A stretch of DNA of 64,000 nucleotides from Arabidopsis thaliana (taxonomy: Eukaryota > Streptophyta > Magnoliopsida > Brassicales > Brassicaceae): positions 17,609,001 through 17,673,000 of the forward strand of contig NC_003075.7 in NCBI RefSeq assembly GCF_000001735.4, written 5' to 3'. A model generated the notes under the pieces. That model was not told the origin of the DNA, made no database searches, and saw nothing but the letters and a program-made list of their open reading frames with translations. Position numbers and translations under genes: made by a program. How positions within the stretch are numbered: position 1 is the first letter of the stretch; each line of letters starts with the position of its first letter. This document shows, in pieces, positions 13,129-24,060 of this stretch.

Positions 13129-15208
13129 CTAAGCAGATTCAGTTCCGGTCAACAAAGCTTTGGCCGGAGGGATCAAAGCCACAGCGAAGCGTTCGTCCTT
13201 GGAGTATTTCTTTCGTAAAGCTCCCTTAGTACTGCTCTCACTCCCTTCTTCTTGTTGCTTCCATTGCTGATACGCCAACAGCTTTGCACAGTCCCTTTTT
13301 CATCATTACAACAAGAATGAATATCCAACCACAAATGCAAAACGCATATGATGCAAATGAAAAAAGAAAGGAACTTTCTTACATGAGCTGAGTCTCAGAA
13401 TAGCCAGTGTGATGCTTGAGAGTGCTGGTCCATATGGGAACTTGGCGGAGAGAAGATCTTGCTGCGTAGATTGCAGAAGCAGCTACCATTGATGGACTGA
13501 ACATTATCATCGTATCGTAATGCATTACGCCTAACTCAGCCAAATAGTGCACCATATTCTCCATCTGCAAACCAAAACACAACTGAATGTTCAATATGAT
13601 GAAATGTATAACCATGGAAGAAACTAAAAAAACGCTCTCTTACCTTTTCGTCTGCAATGGAAGCTTTGATGAAACGAGCTAGGAAGACATAATGAGTCGG
13701 AACTGTCAAGTACCACTCAAGTGTAGACAGTATTGTCTTCTCCATCACCAGAATCTGTTTGTGACTGTATGCATGGTCTGCAATATCAACTAGATCCTCC
13801 ACCTGCAAAAGAATTATCTTTTCATTTAGCCGAAGACAAAAAAGAATCAAAACCAGAAGATTCAAAAGTTCTCTGTTTTTATCACCTGTGGTGGCCAAAT
13901 TTCTTCATACTTGGCCGACATGAGAAGAGCACTGAGACCAACAAGCTGCAGTTCTTTTCGAGGCACTGGCTTAACCGACAAGAACCGATCCAGAATGTTA
14001 ACAGTGAGGTAAAATGTTTCCGGGTTTAGCTCGAATCGGACATGCACATCAATCAACCACTCCACCAGGATCAGTCTCATCTTTTCATTAATATCAGGCT
14101 GAGATGCCATGTAATCTCGTGGCCTCCATTCACTCTGCCAATCCAAATGATAATTTAAGTAAACAAGTTAATACTACAACAAAGCTGCAAGGAAAGATTC
14201 ATGAATAGTATAGTATACAAACCTCAACAGACTTGTAAAAACTGTAAATATCTTCCACATATTCCACAGCTGCGAGGTCATTCTCAACATCAGCAGAATC
14301 GATATCAACAATCTTTTCTTTCTGTTTCTTCTCTAAACCACAAGCAGCCTGAAAAGCAAAAGAAGTTTATTCAGAACAGACCAAAACATTTTCTTACTTC
14401 ACACTAAAGAATCATCATTTCACAAGGTAAAAAATTACCTTGCTTCTAGCAGTAAGAACAGATGTGTAAGTGGTCGCTTTCTTCTTAGTAGCCTTCTTCT
14501 CTCGAGCAGCAACTAAACCAAGTTCTTCATCACTGTCTGAACTTATCTCAATCACGTCTACTACCTTTGGTTTCCCAGCCACTTTCTTCGGCTTTGGTAC
14601 TGCGTTTCTCTTGACTACAGGTTTCTGCAGATCAAAGACATATACACATATGACATGAGTTTAACAAATCTAACGAAGAAACCTAATTTGTTCACCAAAA
14701 TACAGGGGAAAAGGAACAAACTTTGAGATTATCCTCCACAAGAAGCGTGGGATTTTGAGATCGTGTACGAGGACGATGATTGATCTTTTCCGGTTCGTTG
14801 TTCTTTGGGTAATTTCCTCGAACAACATTACCTATATCACCAAGAACTTGACGGTTTCTTCCTTTCGCTACGTTTTTGCCATCTACCACAACAACATCAT
14901 CTTCAACACAACAAAACAAAACCAAAGTTAACAACTTTAGATTCAATTTGCAACAATCATCAGCCATATCAAATCAAGAAAATTCCAGTCAAAGCCACGG
15001 ACTTTATACTTGATTCGCAACATATTCGTTTCGTTGTTCATAGATATAACAAGAACAGAAAGAAACGAACAAAACCCAGATACCAAAATCGAAGATCACA
15101 AACTAAACCAAATCAAATTTTGTCCGTAAAAACCTTAAAAAAAGAAAAAGCAAAGATCTTTCTCTTACCCGTGGATTGTTGAGGAACAATCGAACGAGAA
15201 GTCATCAT
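13129..15208 (-). CDS. CYCB1;1: CYCB1;1, mitotic B1-type cyclin
   Basis: Eight exons (15208-15169, 14900-14722, 14624-14439, 14348-14223, 14134-13886, 13802-13644, 13564-13383, 13294-13129) join in frame to 428 residues. A destruction box RQVLGDIGN sits at residues 30-38 and directs APC/C-dependent degradation at anaphase. A Lys-rich linker follows. The cyclin N box starts near residue 165 with [13 protein letters not shown] (the B-type MRxILxDW signature, with E for D). It contains the helix [15 protein letters not shown] and is followed by the C-terminal cyclin fold. Known role: binds CDK to drive G2/M; a standard marker of dividing and DNA-damaged plant cells. The first ATG of MMTSRS is used; the second would remove one residue only. 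Confidence 0.97.
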
Positions 15209-15287
15209 CTTAGTGTTCTCTTCTCTTTCTCTCAGACTAAAATCTCAGGTTTGTAGTAGAAAAAGTCTAAGTAGTGGGGGCGTCTTC

Positions 15288-15295
15288 TATATAGG
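15288..15295 (-). promoter_or_regulatory. TATA-like box of CYCB1;1
   Basis: CTATATAG lies about 80 bp upstream of the CYCB1;1 start codon, at a plausible distance for a short leader. Confidence 0.5.
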
Positions 15296-15311
15296 AGGCT
15301 TCTTGAGGACG

Positions 15312-15482
15312 ATGAGCCGTTTTATAAGAAATAAAAACAAAATTAAAGAAAATAAATGAACCCCAACGGTCTGATTGTTTTTGAAAAATTAGAGGTCGTG
15401 GGCTTGTTACGGGCCTTACGGCTGTAGAGACACGAAATCGGGCTTTTTCACTATTGGGATTTTGAAGTCACAACGGCCCACT
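15312..15482 (-). promoter_or_regulatory. CYCB1;1 promoter with MSA-type (AACGG) and site II (TGGGCY) motifs
   Basis: AACGG cores of the mitosis-specific activator type occur three times: AACGGCTC on the minus strand at about 15315-15322, CCCCAACGGTCT on the plus strand at 15361-15372 (fits the YCYAACGGYY consensus) and CACAACGGCCC at about 15469-15479. Site II-like TGGGCC/TGGGCT motifs lie at about 15399-15404 and on the minus strand at about 15474-15480. Known: MSA elements bind three-repeat MYB factors and give G2/M expression; site II elements bind TCP factors in cycling cells. Confidence 0.6.
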
Positions 15483-15594
15483 TATTCTTTTTATTGACTG
15501 TGAAGGATATAGGAAAAAAAAAAAAAAAAAAGATTTGTGTGAATTAGATTGCTAGTTAAATCCGGTTAGTTAGATGTTGATCTCTGTTTGGTTT

Positions 15595-15930
15595 ACATGG
15601 TTTTGAAATGAAAATTGATTTTGGTTCGGTTTGCATTAGAATTAGTACGGTTTAGAGAAAAAAAAACAAAAAAAAAAGTCACTCGAGACTGTTTTGGAAA
15701 CAAAGCGAGTAGATGTAAAATAAGCATGATTTTGTGGGTTTACCCCTACAGAAATCGACGACACGCGCTCAACGCGAGGTTGGTGCGAGTGGGCGTGGTC
15801 TGTAGCGCGTGGCACGAGGTTGGTGCGAGTGGGCGTTTTCTGGTGCGCTCTGATTGGCTAAAAAAATGAAAATAGTAGTGATGCTCCTCCTCTATTATTT
15901 TGTTTTTCGTCATTCCTCGGTTATGAAAGT
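15595..15930 (+). repeat. Copy A of an unclassified dispersed repeat
   Basis: Shares a series of collinear blocks with 40055-40340. The blocks are a GATTTTGG..GGTTTAGAGA segment, then GCATGATTT, then ACCCCTACAGAA, then GTGCGAGTGG, then CTGATTGGCT followed by an A-run, then AATAGTAG and GCTCCT..TTATTATTT. Orientation is the same in both copies. No terminal inverted repeats or coding capacity are seen. It sits 0.4-0.7 kb upstream of CYCB1;1. Confidence 0.6.
15775..15854 (+). repeat. 40-bp GC-rich tandem duplication inside repeat copy A
   Basis: CGAGGTTGGTGCGAGTGGGC starts at 15775 and again at 15815, a 40-bp period with two copies. The other copy of the repeat at 40.2 kb has a single GTGCGAGTGG, so the duplication is specific to this copy. 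Confidence 0.85.
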
Positions 15931-16486
15931 TGTGTGGTTTTAAGATGGAATTGAGTTTATTCTGAGGTTTTTAGTTATTTTGAAATCATTGATTAATGTC
16001 ACCAAAAAAAATAGAAACTAGATTTTGAGATACTAAAATTTTCATTTTCATTTTGTTCTGCAACCATTGAAAACTAGATTCAGCTGAGCCCCTGAAGAAA
16101 TCAAAGTGAGTTGAATATTTTTCTATAAATGTGAAAATTGGTAAAAGTTTGTCCTCATTTTGTTAGTTTAATGTTTTCTTGACTTTAGGAGATGAACTTT
16201 CAACTGCAAAGATCCCATCACACATTAATCTCACTCTCTTCCGCACATTGCATGGTGTGGTGTAGCTATGGTTCCCACACAATTGTCATATTCATTTACC
16301 ACAAAGTTCATGAATCATGTTAGAAGTGAATCCTTTTTCTTTCAAATTTAGTCATCTCTCGAGGAACTTTAAAGGTAAAAGAATAAGATGAAGCTTCCTT
16401 GGAAATCTCAGCATTGCACTACCTTTGCTTGCAAATCTAGAATCTGGATTTTAAGATACTTACTCCAACACATATTATTATTACAG
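15931..16486. other. Intergenic sequence upstream of the xanthine dehydrogenase relic
   Basis: AT-rich, with no supported gene. An open frame at 16388-16486 precedes the relic but shows no recognisable domain. Confidence 0.5.
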
Positions 16487-16968
16487 GCCGGTGCTCTTGT
16501 TCATGTTTGCACCAATGGGACTGTTTTGGTGACACATGGAGGTGTTGAAATGGGTCAAGGATTTGCATACAAAGGTTGTGTCATTCCCCTTAGTTCAGTT
16601 TTTGTGTCAGAAACAAGCACATACAAGGTACATCTAACTCGGTTACATGCACTCAGTGGACTTTTTGGCCAAGACAAAACTGATATTGTTCTCTCTTATC
16701 ATTTTTGTGGTCTCTTAATAGGTTCCAAATGCCTCACACACTGTTATTGCTCCCTTGTCGTTTTGATTGCCTCTTAATAGGTTCCTAACGCGTCACCTAC
16801 TGCTGCTTCTGCGAGCTCTGATATGTATGGTGCTGCAGTTTTAGACGCTGTTGAGCAGATTATAGCTAAATTGGAGCCTGTTGCATCTAAACACAATTTC
16901 AACTCCATTCGCTGAGGGTAGCTTTAGAAGAGCTCAAGTGGGGAGATGCAGCTCATACATGGATTTAA
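16487..16968 (+). pseudogene. Xanthine dehydrogenase relic (molybdopterin-domain fragments)
   Basis: Three collinear pieces of the molybdenum-binding domain of xanthine dehydrogenase are visible. Residues [24 protein letters not shown] and [13 protein letters not shown] lie at 16487-16627. An intron with intact GT and AG signals (16628-16780) leads to VPNASPTAASASSDMYGAAV up to HNFNS at 16781-16910. VALEELKWGDAAHTWI follows at 16918-16965. Known full-length family members have about 1,350 residues with N-terminal FeS and FAD domains; none of those is here. About ten residues are missing after MGQG, and a larger block is lost between HNFNS and VALEEL. The reading frame shifts at the second junction and a stop follows. 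A non-functional fragment is the best reading, although a short transcript could still be annotated as a gene (AT4G37500 from memory). Confidence 0.85.
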
Positions 16969-17258
16969 CCAGGAGCTTTACTCACTTGCAGACCTGGAAA
17001 CTACAAAATACCTTAAGAAGAAACTTTACTCACAACATTCAGTTTCTCTTCTCAAGGTATGCAACCATAAGAAGAAGCTCTTTGAATTGGTGGCAACAAA
17101 TTTGAAACTGATGAACCTAAGATTATACTGATGAAGCTCATTTTGCTAGTTTAAAGTTTTCAACTTTTCACCAAAGGTAATTAAGCATTTAACTACATAA
17201 ATCAAACCCAGTAGTATACTAAAAGACATTAGACAAATGAGAGAGACAGCTTCGATTT
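16969..17258. other. Tail-to-tail spacer between the relic and the RNC1-like gene
   Basis: Holds the 3' untranslated region of the minus-strand RNC1-like gene. No other feature is recognised. Confidence 0.5.
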
Positions 17259-19854
17259 TCAGACAGCTTTAGGTTGGATTTGTTCGAAGTCGAAAACCTC
17301 AAACATGAGCCGCCGAACATCGGGTTTCCCGTAGATGGTGTAGGCGAGGCCGTGAATGGCTTGTTGGACAGCGGTTGTCGCCGGATTCCTAAGTCTCCGG
17401 TTATGTTCATACCGATCATGAACCTCCTCTGAGTATATTATAAAGTTGTGAAGACGTTTTTCTCTAAGATACCGGCCGCAGAATTTGTTCATTAATAGAC
17501 GTCTATGCTTCTCTTGCAACCACTTCCCTGGTGCGTCCAAGTGCTTCATTAACAAACGTTCAGCCATTGCTATGTCCTGCATGATCCCGAGACGAAAAAT
17601 CGGGTTAAAAAAAAAGAAAGAAAGAAAAGAACCGTTCTTTTGATCTTTTAAGATGAGAGATCGTTATCCTCACCTGTATCTTCTGTCCTACATATTCCAG
17701 CCGCTCAAAACAAAACCGCGGGTGTTCAAACTTATGCTTTGAAGGATGCAAGAAGCAGAGCTGTGTGATTTAAGGTAAGTGAAAAAAGTTTAGAGAAGGA
17801 AAGTAACATATCACATGACAAAGCCAGAAGTAATAGCTTTTGTACCTGTAAACCGAGTCCAAGTTCGATGTTTCTTGCTTCAGTTATCTCCTTGATTCTA
17901 TCATTCATCGTTAAAGGGTATCCGAGGGTCTGCATAACTTTTGGTTTGCTGTCAAAATCCCATATGTTCCCTCTGAAACGATGCATTCCCGGTGGAACAC
18001 AAGCTCTGAATAGCCTAGGGTGTGCGAATAAAGCATCTTCAGGAGGCTGAAGCAACAGGAGAAAAAATAAAGAAATCACTCTTGTTAGATAGACCAAAGA
18101 AGTAGACTGTGATTTTGTTATATCATGCAGTTTTATTTACCTTGTAAGTAGCAATATCTTGCCAACCTAGCTTTTTCCCTTCAAATTCAACAGAAACATA
18201 ATCTACATCCTCGAGCTGTCTCCTGCTTCGAGGCTGACACTCATCAGCATCTGGATCCATCCCAAACACCTCAAAAAGTACACGATACACTTCCGGCATC
18301 CCAAAACATAGATAGATGGCACCAAACAAAGCCCAGAACACAGATCTAGCCAGAACAAAAGAAATTAACATGGATAAGTACATGTCACTTATGAGACATT
18401 GGGATGCACAGACTCGTCAAGTTTTCAGTCATTTAATTCAACCAAATGGAAAGCCCAACCTAGATAATTAGCACCAGCTATCACAAAGCCCCTTTCAATC
18501 AAATAACTAAACAAATGATGACACACTACAAACATATAAGACAGATCTTATCTAAGATGAGAAACCTTTGAACAGCTAAAAGCTTTCATAGTGAGACTTG
18601 GGCTTATCTAAACACAGAATATAGTTCTTGACAGGATCTACTAGTTCCATATACAGCAAAACCAGATATTAACACATATCATTGTTTATTTCCATGAAGC
18701 TAAAGTCTCAGCTCAAAGCAACCAAAGTATGGACTAACACTCAAGTGAAATAATCATCATCATTAAAGAAGAGAGAAACTTAATCCAAATGATGACAGAC
18801 TACAAGCAGATAAGACTGATCATAATCCAAGATGAGAAATCTTTGATCAGCTAAAAGTTCTTGGCGTCATAACAACTCATGGTGGGATTTGGGCTTATCT
18901 AAACACAATGTTAGATACATAGCAAGTTCTTGAGAGAATGGAACAACATCTAGTAGTTCCATTAAAGCTAAAAAAACTCAGTTCAAAGCAAACAAACTAT
19001 GGACTAATACTCAACTGAAATAATCATCATTGTCAAAGAAGAGAAACTTACTTAACCGGTGGCTCACGCTCTTTCCTAATCAACTTATCCATATCATCAT
19101 AAGGAAAGATGAGATTTTGCAAGCTCGCTGCTTTAATCCATTTCGGGAGATACCTCTTCCCAATCAAAGCAAACACTCTCTCCCTCATAGGTCCCGGAGA
19201 TTCCCTCGGATACCTCTGCAAGAAAAACTCCGTAAGAGCAAGCTCAAGCACATACTGACCCAGAAACCAAAGCCTCGAGTGCCCATTCTTCACATGCCTC
19301 GCACGTGCTCTATCACAAGACGGATGCTGGAAAGCAAGATAGAGCAACGTATCAAAGTGTTTCGCCGGATTATCATCTCCTAAACTCTCTGAAGGTTCCA
19401 GAGAATACCCTAAAGCTTGTTTAACTTCAAGAAGATACTCATCGATCCATGTTTTATCAGCGTTGTTAAGCTTTGACGATGGAAGACAAGAGCTAAGTAA
19501 AGGAAACGACTTCAGAGACAATTGTGGACTATTGAGGAATCTCTCAGCTAATTTCTTATCGTCTAATGGTGGCCTTAAGATGAATCGTTTAGGAGGAACC
19601 TTTTTCTTCGGTCCTGTCGCTGTTTTACGCTGTGCTAGCTCTTTGAGGAGACGTTGAGGGCTGTCTCGTGGAAGACCTTGAGTCTCCGCCGTCACGGAAG
19701 CGCAAATTCGGAGATTTTGGAATCTGGATTTTGTGAGAATCGATTGGGTTTTAGATGGGAACTGAGAAATTGAAGATGAAAATGAGATTTCTGGTGCTGA
19801 AGATGAACAAATGCGAAGGAGAGAAGAAGATGGAGATGAAGAACAAAGCTCCAT
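17259..19854 (-). CDS. RNC1: RNC1-like chloroplast protein with two non-catalytic RNase III domains
   Basis: Five exons (19854-19052, 18345-18141, 18046-17846, 17760-17674, 17576-17259) join in frame to 537 residues. The Ser-rich, acid-poor N-terminus (MELCSSSPSSSLLRICSSS) is a typical chloroplast transit peptide. Two RNase III-like domains lie at about residues 160-300 and 395-520. The first has HSRLWFLGQYVLE where active enzymes have NERLEFLGDAVLE. The second has FERLEYVGQKIQD, with Gln for the catalytic Asp. Known: maize RNC1 has two such domains, binds plastid introns and promotes group II intron splicing without cleavage. This gene is recalled as its Arabidopsis counterpart (AT4G37510). 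The 706-bp first intron contains a tandem duplication. Confidence 0.88.
18510..19050. repeat. Tandem duplication within intron 1 of the RNC1-like gene
   Basis: Two diverged units of about 270 bp, 18510-18784 and 18787-19050, run in the same order. Shared blocks include AATGATGACA.ACTACAA, AAGATGAGAAA.CTTTGA, GGGCTTATCTAAACACA, CTAGTAGTTCC-like, GTATGGACTAA/CTATGGACTAA and GAAATAATCATCAT. The unit next to exon 1 reaches up to the splice donor. Confidence 0.85.
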
Positions 19855-22703
19855 TGCTTCTTTAGACTGTTACTATCAAACAAAAATTAAGAATCAAATC
19901 ATCCAATTCGACTCGAGAACACGCAAAAGACACGATTTTTGCAGCAGTAGAAGAAAATGGTAACGAAGAAGATTGCAGAGTTCCATGGATAAGGTCATGG
20001 CGGGGAGATTTTTCTAATGGATCATGGTTTCAGTGTAAATCATTCAGGCCCGTAAAAGCCTATTATAAAGCCCAATAATATAGCAAGACCCGTAAGACAT
20101 TGTAGTATGAAATGATCATCATTAATATAGCTTAGACTTAGATTATTTCACATTCAAAATTCAAAGATGCTCAAATCTATATGTGGATCTCTGTTACGTT
20201 GGATACTTTTCTATAGCATGCATTCAAAATCTATATTATTTTGCTTGTATAAATTGTATTGTATTGCAGCATGAATTATCATATGTAATACGTAATCATG
20301 ACAATAGACTATAGATATAATCATATAATCTATGATACTTTATATATAAATATGTCACACTTTGCAGGAAAAAGATTCCTTTTGTGTTGGTCTTTTTTCT
20401 TTAAATCACGTGGCACATGTTAATCCGATTTGCATTATTTAGAAAAATTATAGAAAACGTACAAGTCATCCTATATTGGTCTTTCTTACAACTATTTGTT
20501 TTATTTAAGTACAAACATTATATTGTTTACTGTTTCATGGTCAAGAGTCTCTACGCGTGTTATCTAAGTAATCTAATGAATTGGTAAAATTAAATCTAAA
20601 TTAGATTATAGTATTTTGTAAACGATTTGAAAGAATGAGAATCCAATTATAGAATTCAAAACACTATTATATTATATATTAAACATATTGGAAAGGGTTG
20701 ACAAAAGAAAAACATACCGGAAATGAGATCCTCTCTTTCTAAGTAATTATTGGCGTTATAACTTTCATCATAAATCATAAGCACGGCTTATAGGTATACA
20801 TGTCACTGAAACTTGTATCAAAACATGTAACTAACAAATATCATTAGTTATTGTATATATATAAACAAAAATGCTATGACAGGAAGCAATCTAAAGACTA
20901 TACTCATTAACGAATTAGGTTCTACAATTACACTCGATCACATAAATTTCTGTTTTATATTTATTACAAACCCATGTATGTGTAGAGTCTATAGTTTAAT
21001 AGTGTTTAATTAAAATTTATCACAAACCCATGTATGTGTAGAGTTTAATAGAGAAGGAAAATTTTAGTGAATCGCTAAGGTAATGACAAGATACAATGAT
21101 ACATGCATTCTAAGTAACTCCATGCGAAACGATCCTAATATTGACTTACAAACATATAGCATTTTGGCTGTAGTATATTTAATAATGTTGTAGGACACAA
21201 CATGTAGATTAATTGATTAAAGACAACGTGCATGTCTCTTTTTTTTCTCTATGATGCGGGCCTTTTAGCAGAGGAATGCTACAGACATGTAAAGTTTTGA
21301 TAAAATTGAATAATTAGCTAATTATGGCCTGACTTGTTTAACCTCTATATCCAGAATGAACATTATATTGAAAACTGATCTTTCCACAACTATATATGTA
21401 ATATAGTTTTTTTTGTTTTGTTGCATTCTGATCTCGTCATTCTGATGTAATATAGATCCTTGCCATCATAAAAAAAAATGGTAATCGATTTTTAGTTAAG
21501 TATGAAGTTGTCCTCTTAGTTTAAAATTACAGTCAGCGCAAATGAATTATCTTCCCAGAAATCAATTAATTTTCTTGCATTTTAAAAAGCCAGACATAAA
21601 GTTTTGACTGATTAAGACATACATGTATATATATGGTTAAATGATTTATCATTTTTCTCGATCGATTGGATAAAGGACATGGTTTTCTTAGAAAAGAATA
21701 TAAGATAAATGACAAATAACAGAAAGAAGCGTGATTGCCTTTACTTGCATGCAGATGCAGTAGTCTCCCATTTTGAATGACTGCTCTAAACTCTTAAAGT
21801 ATAACTATTCTCGTCAACTAAAGTTTTTGTTTCTTTTTTAAACGTCAACTAAAGTCTATATCAATAACAATAATTTATCGCCTAACCAGTAACCATAGAT
21901 AAAGAAAACTTTAAATCTAGAAACCATTAGCTTCTGAAACAAAGTAAAACAGCCCTTAATAAAGCCATGACCATGTCAACTGTTTCGGACCATGTGTAGT
22001 GTACGTAGTAAACATTTAAATTGATAATGAAATAGCAAGACGCAAATGGACGTTTGTAAAAATTGTATGGTTGGTAAAAAAGACATGAGGCTATATATGA
22101 ATTTCTGTCATTAAATCAGCTTTAGGTATTACTTGTTAGGATTAAGGTTATCGTAGTTGATTAGACTAATTAACTAATATATGAACCAAAAAAGTATAAT
22201 AGTCAGGAGTAGTAGTTGAGATTTCAAAAAGATTCAAGGTGGCCATAACACAAATATTATTCGCAATGACAAGTGAAGCATCGTTTTCACTTTTCAACTT
22301 ATCCCTCTCAATCCCCACCACCACCACTCTCTATTCCCTCATATAGATAGATCATCCTAGTGATCATATACACACACAAACATTGATAGAGAACAAAACG
22401 AAATTGGAAAAATTCATTTTAAATTTTAAAAATACAAAAATAATGGAATTGGAAAAAGTCTTTTTTTTGTAAATACTAATCAAATATTTTAAAATTAACA
22501 AAAAATTCAATAGTAAAAAAAAGCCATCAAAAAATGATGTCAACAATTAGATAAGTATTTAGTCTTTTTCTCTTTTAAAAAATGATATGCAAGCTGGCCG
22601 GCGCTACTTGTGCGCACACATAAAAGCATATATATAAGATCCCTCACTCGATTCATGTAATTATACACATATAGAGAGATTGAGTGAAAATATTTTTTTT
22701 TAA
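19855..22703. other. Divergent intergenic region between the RNC1-like gene and PER50
   Basis: No gene is supported. About 19.9-20.1 kb is the RNC1-like promoter and leader, a part of which resembles 40.93-41.04 kb. A 56-bp-period direct repeat (ACAAACCCATGTATGTGTAG at about 20966 and 21022) is present. From about 21.28 kb the sequence is the left part of the peroxidase tandem unit and is repeated upstream of PER51. Confidence 0.65.
22627..22637 (+). promoter_or_regulatory. TATA box of PER50
   Basis: ATATATATAAG lies about 70 bp upstream of the start codon. The paralogue has TGTATATAAG at the same relative place. Confidence 0.6.
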
Positions 22704-24060
22704 ATGGTTGTGGTGAACAAAACGAATCTCTTATTGCTTCTTCTCTCTCTATGTCTCACCCTCGACCTCTCCTCCGCACAACTCCGCCGTAACTTCTACG
22801 CCGGAAGTTGTCCTAACGTCGAACAAATCGTTAGAAACGCCGTACAGAAAAAAGTCCAACAAACTTTCACCACCATTCCCGCCACTCTACGCCTCTATTT
22901 CCATGATTGTTTCGTCAATGTAAAACATATTTTTTATTGATATTATTTTCTTGCGTAAAATTATCCATTATTTGGTCTAAATAATTGATTAATATTCATA
23001 GGGGTGTGATGCATCAGTGATGATAGCGTCAACAAATAATAATAAGGCGGAGAAGGATCATGAGGAAAATTTATCGTTGGCCGGAGATGGATTCGACACC
23101 GTCATTAAAGCTAAAGAAGCTCTCGATGCCGTCCCAAATTGTCGTAACAAAGTTTCATGCGCTGATATTCTCACGATGGCCACTCGTGACGTCGTTAATC
23201 TTGTTAGTAACTCAAGCTTATTTATTCTATTAAATTAAAACATTAGTATAAGTTATTACATTAAATTCAATATAGGCGGGTGGACCACAATACGACGTGG
23301 AATTGGGAAGGCTAGATGGACTATCATCAACAGCGGCTAGCGTCGGAGGGAAGTTGCCGCATCCGACCGACGATGTCAATAAACTCACTTCACTCTTCGC
23401 CAAAAACGGCCTTAGCCTTAACGACATGATCGCTCTCTCCGGTAAGATTTGAACTACTTCTCGATCATAAATAGTATCATTCGAACCAAACTAATAGCTA
23501 TGTGATTTAATATTCCGGTTTAGCTAACTGGATATCGGACCCGAATTTGATTAGTATTTAAGTTGGTTTATATATACCCGAATTTGATTAGTATTTAAGT
23601 TGGTTTATATTTCCGGTCCTAATTTAGATTTCGTTTGATCTTAAACATCTCAGGGGCACACACATTAGGATTCGCGCATTGCACAAAAGTGTTCAATCGG
23701 ATATACACTTTCAACAAGACAACTAAAGTGGATCCCACGGTTAACAAAGATTACGTGACAGAGCTAAAAGCGTCGTGTCCTCGAAACATAGATCCAAGAG
23801 TGGCTATTAACATGGACCCAACAACACCAAGACAATTCGACAACGTTTACTACAAAAACTTGCAACAAGGGAAAGGATTGTTCACGTCGGATCAAGTCTT
23901 ATTCACGGATCGTCGGTCAAAGCCAACCGTTGACTTATGGGCTAATAATGGACAGTTGTTTAATCAAGCTTTTATTAACTCGATGATCAAGCTTGGTCGT
24001 GTTGGTGTTAAAACTGGTAGTAATGGTAATATCCGTCGTGATTGTGGAGCTTTTAATTGA
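22704..24060 (+). CDS. PER50: PER50, secreted class III peroxidase
   Basis: Four exons (22704-22919, 23002-23202, 23276-23441, 23654-24060) with the canonical plant peroxidase intron pattern give 329 residues. A signal peptide (hydrophobic core [14 protein letters not shown]) is likely cut after SSA at residue 25. The distal haem site RLYFHDCF has Arg63 and His67. The proximal site [11 protein letters not shown] has the haem-ligating His197. The conserved cysteines of the family (e.g. GSCPN, HDCF, GCDAS, SCADI, RRDC) are present for disulphides. Known role: apoplastic oxidation of phenolics with H2O2, acting in cell-wall cross-linking, lignification and ROS balance. It is 329 residues like its tandem copy downstream. 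Confidence 0.95.
23540..23613 (+). repeat. 37-bp tandem duplication in PER50 intron 3
   Basis: CCCGAATTTGATTAGTATTT begins at 23540 and again at 23577, two near-identical copies. The matching intron of PER51 lacks it, so it arose after the gene duplication or was lost in PER51. Confidence 0.9.
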
